Source: Blastobasis lacticolella
Taxonomy: Eukaryota; Arthropoda; Insecta; Lepidoptera; Blastobasidae
DNA: 64,000 nucleotides
Reading direction: 5' to 3'
Assembly (NCBI GenBank): GCA_905147135.1
Contig: LR990064.1
Coordinates: 13,100,001-13,164,000 of the forward strand
Under the pieces are notes generated by a model. The model had not been told where the DNA came from, did not search any database, and saw only the letters and a list, made by a program, of their open reading frames with translations. Every line of letters begins with the position of its first letter. Position 1 is the stretch's first letter. Both the position numbers and the translations under genes were made by a program. Shown here one piece after another: positions 9,769-20,200 of this stretch.

Positions 9769-10568
9769 TAGAGATGAAACGGATATCCGGTCACTATCCG
9801 GTATTCTGCCTATCCGGCCTTAATTTACTATCCGGCCGAATACCGGATAGTGCGTTAATATCCGGCCGGATACCGGATAACAAAAAATGTATGAAAATTA
9901 AATAAAAGTGATTTTGTACATCGGAAAACAGTAATCTCAAAAATAATTAATATTAATCAAAGCACTGTTGATATGACTGTTAGTACCTGTTCCTCATTTA
10001 GTAGGTTGACAAAAAAAATTTTGCAACGTTAATCTTAAGTAAATTATTATAAATTGGATTAAACTACGAATTTCTCTACATTGAAAGGTAGCAAGCGATT
10101 TATTTTGTTTTGACCTTATGAGAATCTTTTACTGCACTCTGATCCACGATGCTGTAGGCTAATGTGTAAGCGCGTATTTCGAATCTATGGAACCGTCATA
10201 GGTCGAAGGAATTGTTTAGATAGATTTTTTTTTTTTTTTTTTATGTTATGCGGCAGACAAACAGGCAAGCGGGCCACCTGATGGAAAGTGGTCACCGCCG
10301 CCCATGGACATCAGCAACACCAGGGGAGTCACTGATGCGCTGCCTTCCTCTGAAGAGACCTCTAATATACCTCTTGAACGATCCCATGTCATAGTCCAAA
10401 GGAAACACTGTAACACTGTGAAGGAAAATTATTCACATTGTACGAAGACTTGAAATCAGTGACTTGTTCAGAGACTATGTCCTGCCGAATATCTGGCTAT
10501 CCGGCTAATGAGTTGGCCGGATATCCGGTATCTGGTATCCGGCCAAACAACTATCCGTTTCATCTCTA
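9769..10568. mobile_element. hAT-type non-autonomous transposon
   Basis: The ends are inverted repeats starting TAGAGATGAAACGGATA and ending TATCCGTTTCATCTCTA, flanked by an exact 8-bp duplication ATATTAAC (9761-9768 and 10569-10576). Eight-base duplications and short TAGAGATG-like termini are typical of hAT elements. Both subterminal regions are packed with TATCCGG/CCGGATA motifs, probably transposase binding sites. No transposase frame. A LINE-A tail (10223-10413) sits inside, so the element arrived before that insertion. Confidence 0.85.
10223..10413 (-). mobile_element. LINE-A 3' end nested in hAT element
   Basis: T-run (minus-strand poly-A) followed by ATGTTATGCGGCAGACAAAC and the antisense C-terminus as far as the LDYDMGSFKR-encoding block. 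5'-truncated tail of about 190 bp. Confidence 0.85.
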
Positions 10569-11419
10569 ATATTAACGTCAAGATGATTTTTTGCAAATAT
10601 AAATCTTTAGAATGTAGGCGTTTCGAAACAAGAAACTTTGCTAATGTGTAGAGATTAATTTACCACCGGCATCTGTAGTTGTTGATTTATCGTGAAGTGT
10701 TTTCCTTAATTCATTATACGACAGCAATATACCTACGATAAATACGAATCTAGTTACGATATTCAAGGTAACAGCCCACTGGGCACTGTGTGGACTGACA
10801 TGCCGCACGCTGAGAACGAAAGTGACCGATCTCAAAATTTTGGTTAAATGAGTTAAATATACAGAATGACTCAAAAAAGCATACTCTATCATACATATAT
10901 TAAAAAACTGCCCAATTATGGTAAGAGATGGATAGAGGTATCTTTCGGTCTCTTTGTCATCCATCCGTTCTTTCCCCCCGCGCCCGAATCGAAGTGACGA
11001 AATCAGTGTTGCACCACGAGTTGTCGTAGCAGGACGTGACAAGTTTAGTATCGCAGTGACCGATTACGCTTTGCGTCTGTTTGTTTGACAATTCCGGTGG
11101 TTAGTGTAGTTACAAATTATAATCATAAACTGACCTATTTAGGTTCAGGTCCCTTTCACATTTTATGTATTATCAACTTAGGTGACATACAATAAATTCG
11201 GTCACCTTATTATTAAGAAATTAGTCTAACTAATGGACCCATTTTGAAACAGGTCTGTTTAATTATAGTACACTCATATTTATTTTGTACTATTAATAAG
11301 AAAGTCTGTTTAGCATTTTAAAGTTTGTTTTTTAATAGGCATATTCATTAATAGTGCAATTCATTACTTTTTTCCGTGTTTAATGTGTCCTACTGAGTCG
11401 GCTATCCCAAAAGCTAAAA

Positions 11420-13942
11420 ATGAAAAGAAGTGCTTTAATTCTTAAAATGGTGGAAGAGAAACAGCAATATGAGGTAATTTTTGACACAATTTATTTATGC
11501 TTCTTTTTTCGTTTGTACTATATTTACTTGTCAAAGTGTTTAAAATTGTTTTCTATTGTATTGTTTGCAGAATCCTAACGAGGTTTTGGAACTCGACAAA
11601 GAAAATATACCATCGAGCCCTTCAATTATCGAAAATACACCTCCTAGGCTGTGTCAAGAACGTCAATATATAATACAAATCCCAAGCAAAAAATCTATGA
11701 ATGTATGTAATTAATTATAATGCAATTTATGGGTCTTACATTAACAGCAACATCCTATATTTTGATAAATGTTAAATTATTCATATTTCAGGACCGTGAA
11801 AGAGCTTGTCAAGAAATAAATACAGAGTTAGAAGTTACAGACACAGCCTCGGAAACTACATCTGCTGTTCAACCACGTTCAAGAAGTTCCAGTACAAGTA
11901 GTTCTTCATCTTCGAGTAGTAGCAGTACTTCATCATCTTCAAGTACTTCAGTTACGAATGAATCTCAAGACACAGCTACTCCTGGCCCTAGTACCAGCAA
12001 TTTAAGACCTCAAACAGGTAACCAACGTTTATACGCTCAATCACCAATACACCCGAATGAAAGTGATGTGGATCGAAGTGACTCAGATCCAACATACCGA
12101 GCTGTAAATTCCAATCAAAGAAGTAGACGTGTTTCCAGTACTAGCTCTTCATCTTCTGATTCTTCGGGTCAACCTGAACCCTCAAAAAGTAGGAAGCGTA
12201 AAAGGAACCCTGGTAACTGGAAACAGAACCAAACAAAAATATCAAGAAACTCCGGAAAAAGTTACAGGTCTTTGTCCAAATCAAAAAAAATAATTCCAGC
12301 TAAGCATGTGAAAGAAACATGCACGAGCAAGTGTAGACTTAAATGTTTTAATAACATAAAAGAGGATGAGAGGTCTAATCTGTTTAAAGCCTATTGGGGA
12401 TTGCCAAATTTGGAACTACAGCGTGCTTTTATTAGATCTTGCATGATGGAAGTGCAACCTAGGTACAGGTACTCAAATGCTCAAAATCCCCGCCTTCCTA
12501 ACAACGCCTTTTATTTTACAGTGAATGGCAAAAAGATCCGTGTTTGCAAATTGTTTTTTATAAACACTTTGGACATAACGGACAGACAATTAAGAACTGT
12601 TAAAAGTAAAACCAATAGCCATGGTATTGTAGAGCCTGAAGGTAGAGGAAAGCATGACAACAAAAAGAGGGTAGACCCTGAACTACTCCAAAGCATCAGG
12701 AGACACATAGAGTCAATACCGAGGATAGAATCTCATTATTTAAGAGCGACTACAAGCAGAGAGTACATAACTGACAGCAAAACTATAAGGGATCTCTGGA
12801 CTGATTTTAACAATGAGCAAATAGAAAAGAGTCTGCCACAGTGCGACTATTGGTTATACTTGAATACTTTCAATAAAGATTTCAATATAAGTTTTTTTCA
12901 GCCGAAAAAAGACAGGTGTGAAACGTGTGTTGCGTACGAACTGGCTCCCGAAAGTAATAAAACACTGCTCAAGCCGAACTATGACAAACACCTCAAAGAA
13001 AAAGAACTATGTCGCCAAGAAAAACGGACGGACCGTCGAAACATTGACGAAACCCACATTTGCGCAATTTATGATTTACAGTCCGTCATGTTATGTCCCA
13101 GTCCAAGTTATTTTTACTATTCTTCAAAAATAAATTGTCTCGATTTCACAATAACAGAATTAAAAAATGGGGAAGATGATAAAAAGTCTTACGGAGACGT
13201 TTACTGTTATTTTTGGGACGAAACCCAGGGACAAAGGGGAGCTAATGAAATAGGTTCATGTATTTTTGATTACTTACGAACCCTTAGCGTAAAAAACGCA
13301 GATAAAAAGTTACACGTAACATTTTATTCTGACAACTGCACTGGCCAGAACAAGAATAAAGTTATTGCTAGCCTATATTCGTATGCAGTCGCTCATTTTG
13401 ATAACATCGAAAGTGTAACCCATAAGTATCTGATAAAAGGGCACACCCAAAACGAAGCAGATAATGTGCACAGTTTGATTGAAAAAGAAATTAAAAAGAA
13501 CGAAAAAGCAGGGCCTTTATACATACCTCTTCAATTTTCTACCTTGATCAAAAGCGCTCGGAAGTCTGGACAACCTTTCATAGTCAAAGAAGTTAATTAT
13601 GAATTCTTCTTAAATCTCAAACTTCTTCAAGAGCAGTGGGGATACAACTTTAAGGAAAACCTTCATAAGGACACAGTCTTGTGGAATGATCTTAAAATAC
13701 TTAAATTTGACAAAGCGGAGATGTTTCACTTTTATTATAAAACATCATACTCCGATGAGATGTTTTCTCAAATTGACATGCGGAACAAACGTAAGAAATT
13801 GATGGGTTTCAAAGAAATTGTAATTAAACAGCTATATGAGCATGCGATTGAATTAAAAGAAAATAAAAGAAAAGATCTCAAAGATTTAGTCAGAAAAAAT
13901 TTAATACCTAGTATTTACGCCGTTTTTTACAGTACTTTATAA
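11420..13942 (+). CDS. Three-exon transposase-like protein, RNase-H-fold candidate, 778 aa
   Basis: Proposed model: exon 1 11420-11473, exon 2 11571-11702, exon 3 11792-13942, all introns phase 0 with GT..AG borders (GAG|GTAATT, TTTGCAG|AAT; AAT|GTATGT, TTTCAG|GAC). An ATG at 11720 opens a longer unspliced frame but lies in intron 2, so the upstream ATG is preferred. The protein has a serine-rich low-complexity stretch (about residues 90-116), a basic patch (KSRKRKRNPGNWK, about 190-205), a CTSKCRLKC cluster (about 239) and a CETC pair (about 438-441) that may bind zinc. Candidate acidic catalytic residues are D490 (IYDLQSV), D576 (YSDNCTGQNKNK) and D619 or E626 (GHTQNEADNVHSLIEKE), in the order expected of a DDE/D RNase-H fold. 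The layout resembles the insect and cnidarian proteins grouped under DUF7869; this is from memory of motif style, not a search. It lies inside matching terminal repeats, which supports a transposase role. No frameshift or stop is seen. Confidence 0.8.
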
Positions 13943-14050
13943 GTAACTTAAAAATAATAACATAACATATTATTGGGTATAACCTATTATTGGGAGTGAT
14001 ATAACAATACAACAATTTAAAAAGGTATCTCATACTAAAAAAGCAAAGTC

Positions 14051-14190
14051 TGAATTAGTGTATTAAGCAGAGTTTAATTAAAATTATTTGATTAAGTTAC
14101 AACTGAACTATAACTACAAGACTGTTACTATGTTAAACTAAACTATAACTACAAGACTGTTACTATATTAAACTAAGTTAGTGCTAATAA
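14051..14190 (+). repeat. 3' region direct repeat, copy 1
   Basis: TTAGTGTATTAAGCAGAGTT, then AACTATAACTACAAGACTG; the last motif is itself doubled (14107 and 14142). Part of the transposon's non-coding 3' region. Confidence 0.75.
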
Positions 14191-14325
14191 TAATTTTTTA
14201 TGTTTGGTTTAAATACTTAAGTACCCAGTTTTATAGAAATATAAAGTGATATTAGTTATTTCGTTAAATTTAAGAATGACTTTCCACAACTAGTGAAAAC
14301 AGTAGGTACTCATTGTTGGGTTTAT

Positions 14326-14437
14326 CTGAGTTAGTGTGTTAAGCAGAGTTTGATTAAAATTATTTGATTAACAATACAACCGAACTATAACTACAAGACT
14401 GAACTACTATGTTAAACTGATAAGTTATTGCTAAGAA
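14326..14437 (+). repeat. 3' region direct repeat, copy 2
   Basis: Second copy of the 14051 unit (TTAGTGTGTTAAGCAGAGTT; GAACTATAACTACAAGACTG). An AATAAA at 14660-14665 downstream could serve as poly(A) signal for the transposase transcript. Confidence 0.7.
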
Positions 14438-15102
14438 CGGCAAATTGTTGATTTTGATAAATACTTTATTATTGTTATAGAAACAATTGCTAGAAATAAG
14501 CGATAATTGATTATGTTACGTTTTATTTAGGAATTACTTATCTAAACCAGTGAAAACATGGTTTGGTATGTCTGGTTTCCTACAAATTTTTGATACGATT
14601 TTGATTTATTTTGATTAGTGTGAAGATTACAGGTTCCTATTTTGTTTAATAAGTAATTAAATAAATTACATTTAATACTACTTCACCATTTTATTCGGCT
14701 TTTTTGAGAAAATATACAAAACCATAAGAAGGAAACTGACTGATTTAAAAAAAACACATTTATTTTTAAGCAAAGTTAAAAATGAATAGACCTTTACCTA
14801 AAAAGGTAAGTAGAAATAAAAAAACTTCTAATACTAAAGTGACCTATTTTTCCAAGTTTTTTTCTAGTGCTATTTTAGATAAGAAAATAATATTATTTGG
14901 TAAAAGGTATTTAGTATATGTATAGCTATTAAGTCAAACAATACAATGCAAAAGAAATTCATAACTTTCATTATCGTGTTTTAGCGTTATTGTAATATGA
15001 ACAGAAAATGCTTATTCCCACAGACACATTTTCGTCTATTCCCAAAAATTGACAATTTTGAGTTGCGTCACTTTCGTTCTCAGCGTGCGATGCGTCATGT
15101 CT

Positions 15103-15198
15103 ATAATTACAGCGCTTTATCCTCCAAGCTGGAACACAATACCGCAAGCATTGTTGCTTGACAAGTGAAATAGATAAGGCGGTGGTAAAGCATTCACT
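15103..15198 (+). repeat. Dispersed repeat G adjoining the transposon
   Basis: TAATTACAGCGCTTTATCCT..GCTGGAACACAATACCGCAAGC and GATAAGGCGGTGGT match the block at 45478-45580. It lies outside the right end of the 4.29-kb element, so the transposon inserted beside or into it. Confidence 0.65.
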
Positions 15199-15265
15199 TA
15201 ATTACAATATTATCTACGTCTAAGTATTAAATATACATCAATATTTATTTCTTAATTATACATTG

Positions 15266-15976
15266 TTATACAGGTTGTAAAAAGACCGCTAGCATTAATT
15301 GGAACCTTATTTTCTACCCATGGAACTGAACAACTTTCCCCAAGATATATATCCGTGGAAATGACTTCATAATGTCGCTACCTAAAATAAATAAATAAAT
15401 AAATAAATATTCGTGGACAAATTCACACAGCGCCATCTAGCCCCAAACTAAGCAAAGCTTGTGCTATGGGTGCTAGATAACTGATATACTACTTAAATAC
15501 TTTTAAATACATACTTATTATACATAGAACACCCAGACCCGTAACAGAAATTAAAATTCATCATTTCAATTTCTGCCCGGCCGGGAATCGAACCCGGGAC
15601 CTATTGCTAACTAATTATTTATTAAAATAAATAATTAGTTGCGACGCGCAATGTACATCGTCCGGCGCATGCCTCTCGCTCGCCCACGTGACTCGGTAGT
15701 TAGGCGCACGTGTGGCCGGGCGGCCTGCACGCTTTACATTGCGTACTTAAAGTGCATTTATTTCAACTTAAATTTGAACTTTGGGTGTCTAAATTAATTG
15801 TGAACGACTTAGTTATCAATACTTAATATTTTTTAGTACAAAAATACGCTTTTAAAAAAAAAAAAATCTCGATTTCTGTCTAAACTATGAGTTTCCGCGG
15901 GTATGTATCTTGGGGAAAGTTGTTCAGTTTAATGGGTAGACTATAAGGTTCCAATTTTATACCCTGTATACAGGAT
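15266..15976. mobile_element. Inverted-repeat element carrying a SINE-C
   Basis: About 100 bp at 15266-15373 are mirrored at 15884-15974. Shared blocks are TTGGAACCTTAT, TCTACCCAT, AACTGAACAACTTTCCCCAA and the terminal TATACAGG. Non-autonomous DNA element; superfamily not decided, target duplication unclear. It contains the tRNA-Gly-like SINE at 15380-15610. Confidence 0.65.
15380..15610 (-). repeat. SINE-C copy (tRNA-Gly-like)
   Basis: Minus-strand copy. The 3' tail (AATAAATAAATAAATA) is at the left, then the CGCCATCTAGCCCC block and, at the right end, the B box as CCCGGCCGGGAATCGAACCC. The head beyond it is truncated. Confidence 0.85.
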
Positions 15977-16385
15977 ATACATAGTTAAGACCCACGTGCT
16001 GGAGCTTACATCGGCCAGCGTATACGTGTAACAAATAAGATAGGTAGCGCCGCGGGGATACTTACGTATGGCAACGCATCGCTACAAAGTGGAACTTTTC
16101 TTGTACTAGATGACGTAGAATAACCTAGCAGCTAGTAAGTAGTAGAATAGTAGCTGTAAGTCCGCCTTTGTACTATTGTGCATGAAGTTTTAAATAAAGA
16201 AACCTACGGTGCCCTAACATTCTATTTCGGAGCGCTCTAGTTTCCACATTCGGCTCCGTACAGTTAGAACGCACACCTCCAAAACATACAAAAGGAAAAC
16301 TATATAAACTAAAGAAAAGGTAAAAGAAATATTCAGTTAAGGGGTGCTAATGGGCTTCCGTGCTCAAATATAAATAAAAATAAGG
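15977..16385. other. Unassigned
   Basis: No gene recognised; GTGCATGAAGTTTTAAATAAAG at 16179 resembles a LINE tail. Confidence 0.4.
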
Positions 16386-16386
16386 T

Positions 16387-16800
16387 CATCATCTTGGTGT
16401 TGACGTCCCGATTACTTAAGCCCTATAATTAAATTTACTCTATTAATTAATTATTTTTCTTTAAGGGGACTAGCTCCTTTTATCGTACTCTCGCGCACGA
16501 AGGCCTGGAATCCGCTTTGATCATGATCTAGTAATTAGCAGATTAGATAATTATCATTAGAGCGACTGCCGTCTGACCTTCGGGACCCTGCTACCAAGGG
16601 AACCTGACCATATTGTTATACATTTAGTTGCCTGAATGTGTAGATTTTATCACGATGTTTCCCTTACCAGAAGCGCATCGATTAGGTTTAAACTAATGTA
16701 ATAACTCAAAAGAGTCATTGGCACATGGCCGCAGTGGGATTCCAACCCTCTACCTCTCGCTTGCGAGTCGGATACCGTTACCACTCGGCCACCGACGCTC
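16387..16800 (-). repeat. SINE-A copy with internal insert
   Basis: Full-length antisense copy, with the head (CCACTCGGCCACCGACGC) at the right. The 3' part is interrupted by about 68 bp of unrelated sequence at 16419-16487, between CCCGATTA and CTCTCGCGCACG. Confidence 0.8.
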
Positions 16801-17550
16801 CCGCTTTGGCACCCGAGCTCAAATATTTAGTCTCACTTTGAATGAATCTATACTAAATAACACACTTTTCGTATAATAACAAGGATACAGTGGAGCACTG
16901 GATAGTTCACAAATGTTCCCCCATTTTATAGCAGCACTGTAACAGATACAATTTCAGAATTCTTCTGTGTAAAGAAACAATTTCACAACACATCCCTCGC
17001 AAGGACATACAAATAACTCTTCCTTGTTTGATTAACAAAGATTACAAGCTACCCAGCTTCTATTTCGCAATTTTCGTGTAATTTGCTCTGCCTTGCGATA
17101 TCACGGTGCGTTGGCTAATCAATGTAGGTACGAAAGAATAATTGGATCAAAGCATGATTGCGACGTAATTTTGCTGTCTCTGGGGAGGCGCGTGTCTATT
17201 CTACATACGTACATAACGGAATGTCTTTTCACTAGTGTCGTAAACGACTTGAGTCTTAAATTCGAAACTCAAGACTCTCAACAAACTAGGAAATATGGTG
17301 GGAGGGGGGGATAGTGCTGAAGCCGAACGGGTTATTGTAGAGGGGGGTACAGCCCCCCGTTTTAAAGGGGAACCTAATAAATCATGTTCTCACAATGCTT
17401 GGTGATTTATTCCCAGTGAATCGGGAACAGAGCAGTTGGTTTTCGACTCGTGAACGTTTGCATTCGTTGGGATTCTGATTTTTCACTCGTGCGCCGTGAA
17501 TTCGTATTGGCGGGGATTGGTTTTGTTTTCTGTGTTTGTGTTTGATTTGG
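16801..17550. other. Unassigned
   Basis: No gene or named repeat. A short open frame at 17093-17314 has no recognisable domain. Confidence 0.45.
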
Positions 17551-17569
17551 TTAAGTATAATAATATGTA

Positions 17570-17931
17570 ATAGTATAGGAGCGTCGGTGGCCGAGCGGTT
17601 AGAGTATACGACTCGTAAGCCGGGACGGGTCCGAATCCCGCTCCGGCCATGTGCCAATGACTGTTTCTGAGTTATGTACATTAGTTGAATACTAACCGAT
17701 GCTCTTACAGTGAGGGAAAACATCGTGACGAAACCTGCACATTCAGGCGAATGGATGTGTAACCATGATCCAATCTGGTCAGGTTCCCCAGGTAGCAGGG
17801 TCATGGAGGTCAGATGGCAGTCGCTCCACTGTAATTACCTGACCTGTCAAATCCTGGATCATGGTCAAGGCGGACCCCGGGCCCTCGTGCGCGAGAGCAC
17901 AACCGGGACATTAATGCTAAGATGAGTTTTT
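17570..17931 (+). repeat. SINE-A, full length with 19-bp target duplication
   Basis: The tRNA-like head has A box GTGGCCGAGCGGTTAGAG and B box GGGTCCGAATCCC; the anticodon-loop equivalent reads CTCGTAA. The complete body ends at GCTAAGATGAG with a T-run. TTAAGTATAATAATATGTA occurs at 17551-17569 and again at 17932-17950, an exact 19-bp duplication proving retrotransposition and giving the unit's limits. The long minus-strand frame here is only an antisense shadow. Confidence 0.92.
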
Positions 17932-18002
17932 TTAAGTATAATAATATGTAGTATGTATTTTATGTGTAAGTGTTAGGGAGGTATAGCGATAGAAAACGTG
18001 GT

Positions 18003-18193
18003 TGGCGTATCGGTGGCCTAATTGTTAAGGGGTCCGACTTGTACCCCGAGGTTCTGGGTTGGAACCCCAGCGCCACCATGTACCAGTCACTCTTTTCTGA
18101 GTTATGTATTTTGGACAATAATCGATGGTCTTACGATGAGGAAAAACATCGTGATGAAGCCTGCACATTTAGGTGACTGAATGTGTAATTGTA
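18003..18193 (+). repeat. SINE-A copy, 3'-truncated
   Basis: The head is present in a variant form (GGTGGCCTAATTGTTAAGGG; GGTTGGAACCCC) with the first part of the body, but the copy stops after GACTGAATGTGTAAT. Loss of the 3' end is unusual for a retroposed copy and implies a later deletion or rearrangement. Confidence 0.8.
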
Positions 18194-18840
18194 CTGGTTC
18201 ACTGTACATGTATTACAATTTATGCGTATGACTGTACTACGCCCGGCCGAACGCCACAAACTGCATAGGTACTATGAATTGCCACAAGGCTATGGCATGA
18301 TCTAACCTAGGGCTGTAGTTTCGATAAAATCTAATCGTTATGACATAGCGACCAAAATCTATAAGTTTTCAAGCACTATTTAATAAAATTTGAATAATTA
18401 AAAATAAACAATCTTTACTTTGTACTTCACAAACAAACTTAACGATATTACACTTTCTAATTGTTAAATAACTAGTACAATAAATATATTGTTTGCCATC
18501 TTAGTGGTAAAAAAAAAGTACATGTAACGGGATGTAAAATAGACGGGAGTCGGGGTTTTCTGTTAACCCCAAGTTGACTATTCTCACGCTGTGACCTATA
18601 TAATTCAATATTGTTTCTAGACGCAAAGATCCATTAAAAATTATACTAAAATTGCGGCCAAAAGCCACAAAGAGCTATTAAAAATTAAACTGATATGTCT
18701 ATTGCGGCCAAAAATATTTTCCCACCTAGGTATCTTCGACAATCAGATAATGACAAAGATTGATTTCAGTGATGTCTTAATACTGATTTGTAGCTAGAGA
18801 AAGCGCGAATTTGGAAATATCACAGCGTGAGAATAGGCCC
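18194..18840. other. Unassigned, with a tiny LINE-B tail
   Basis: GTTTGCCATCTTAGTGGTAA plus an A-run at 18489-18518 is the extreme 3' end of LINE-B. The remainder has no recognisable content. Confidence 0.45.
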
Positions 18841-18884
18841 CCAGGTGCATTACCCAGTTGGGTACATGTCTTCACGTCGGTCCG

Positions 18885-19070
18885 GCTCTGCCTGGCATTG
18901 CCGGGCACGGTCCGGTCGTGGGGTGGGTTTGCTGCTGCCATGGGGCGGCCAGCGTGTCACTGAGTGCTTCCTTTCTGCTTTCCGACCCTCCTCCTTTTTG
19001 ACGATCGAAAGAGATATTTAATGTCCCAATCAATAAATAAATTTTGGATTTTGAATTTCACTTATAGAAG
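18885..19070 (+). mobile_element. LINE 3' end (family F)
   Basis: CGGCTCTGCCTGGCATTGCC, GGCCAGCGTGTCACTG, CCTTTTTGACGATCGAAAGA and AATCAATAAATAAATTTTGG match the minus-strand copy at 48980-49180. 3' UTR only; clade not determined. Confidence 0.65.
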
Positions 19071-20013
19071 GACTGGAAGGGGAGAAGGACTTTACTGGTG
19101 CCCCTGATCTGTCTGATTTACCCTAAAACTAACGATTTGCAATCTCACAGTGACAGACAGATACACAACTATACAAGATAACACACATAACTGCGTATGT
19201 AACGCCACAACGCTATAATATAGGTTACAAGCCGTGTGCGGAATGGCGTGCGGTGAAATTTGTTCTGCATTGCGTGCGACAGCGGAAACTGTGGAGCGGA
19301 TTGTCGCTACGCAATTGCTGATCTCTGATCTGATCGATTGATCGTTTATGATCATACGTAATCGCAAAAGTAACAATTTCAATCATTGAAATCAGATAAT
19401 TGGTAGCAGGTTGTGATTATCTTGTTAACGGCGAGTACTTGCACAGACATAACCTAGCCTGGATTACTCACTAGCAACTTGCTCTTCAATACCGTCTTGT
19501 GGAGTCTGAGGTGCCATATTATAAATATATGGTAGTGCCAGTTCTTGAAAATGGTCGTGCCACTCTCTAATGCAGATGTGATATCGTGCTCACAGATCGA
19601 TCGAAGCACTGAGCAGACGAGGATGTCGCATGACAGAAACCTTGTGGAGGTCGAGAAGGACAAACAGTGTAAGTACCTTGACTTGGCTCGTAAGGTGACC
19701 GCCATGTGCGATGTTGATTTGAGGATTTACTGTCAGATGCGGAATTTATTTTATACTATGTAAGAAGAGTAATAATTAATCTCAAACATACCTCTTGAAT
19801 AACTTTTAGGTAAACATTTTTGGTTACCAAGTCGACTCCACACACCCCTGTTCCATTAGGACTCCCACTAATAAGGCCGGTCGTTAATACAACGCGCGCT
19901 GAATATAATCATGTTACCGACTCTTTCGGGTTCCGATAAACATGTCTACTATGTCTACATGTCTGCCATGTCTACATGCTACAGTGAGAGCAGCTTGCTA
20001 ACATTGGCTTTAT
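19071..20013. other. Mostly unassigned; MITE end at 19345-19400
   Basis: CGTAATCGCAAAAGTAACAA and TTTCAATCATTGAAATCAG at 19357-19394 match the ends of the MITE at 42129-42642. No gene recognised. Confidence 0.45.
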
Positions 20014-20200
20014 GTTGTACAGCAGACAAACAGGCAAGCGGGCCACCTGATGGAAATTGGTAACCGCCGCCTATAGACATCAGCAACACCTTTGAGGGAG
20101 TTACCTCTAATATTGAAAAGTATTTTACAAGATTTAATAAACTTTTTATTATTTTATTATCTTTATTTTTAATATAGCTCTTGAACGACCCCATGTCATA
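20014..20200 (-). mobile_element. LINE-A 3' fragment with AT-rich insert
   Basis: GGCAGACAAACAGGCAAGCG-type antisense tail. About 60 bp of AT-rich sequence at 20117-20176 separates CCTCTAATAT from AGCTCTTGAACGAC. Confidence 0.75.

Larger units (their letters stand above)
9552..10584 (+). repeat. SINE-A copy split by the hAT element
   Basis: The SINE body runs from CCCGATGCTCTAACGGTGAG to ACCGGGATATTAAC at 9768, and its last bases (GTCAAGATGAT) resume at 10577 after an 800-bp insert. The head is truncated. Confidence 0.85.
10804..15089 (+). mobile_element. Complete 4.29-kb TIR transposon with transposase gene
   Basis: The first 23 bases (CGCACGCTGAGAACGAAAGT plus GAC) are the exact reverse complement of 15067-15089, and the similarity continues imperfectly for about 15 more bases (CTCAAAATT shared). 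ATGC immediately precedes the left end (10800-10803) and follows the right end (15090-15093), a 4-bp target duplication. The interior holds one three-exon gene on the plus strand (11420-13942) and an AT-rich 3' region with internal repeats. Sola-type transposons are an established group making 4-bp duplications, but I cannot confirm homology. The intact frame, splice sites and ends make it a candidate autonomous element. Confidence 0.8.

Noticed and set aside
10641..11042. 133-codon minus-strand reading frame at the left end of the transposon
   Set aside because: It crosses the transposon boundary at 10804, has no recognisable domain and is not expected to be a gene.
11720..11791. ATG 11720 as the transposase start
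   Set aside because: The 24 codons before 11792 are hydrophobic, lie between a good donor and acceptor and end in a splice acceptor, whereas upstream exons join in frame.
17382..17804. 140-codon minus-strand reading frame
   Set aside because: Lies largely in the antisense of SINE-A; similar peptides arise wherever the SINE occurs (for example 20640-20912).
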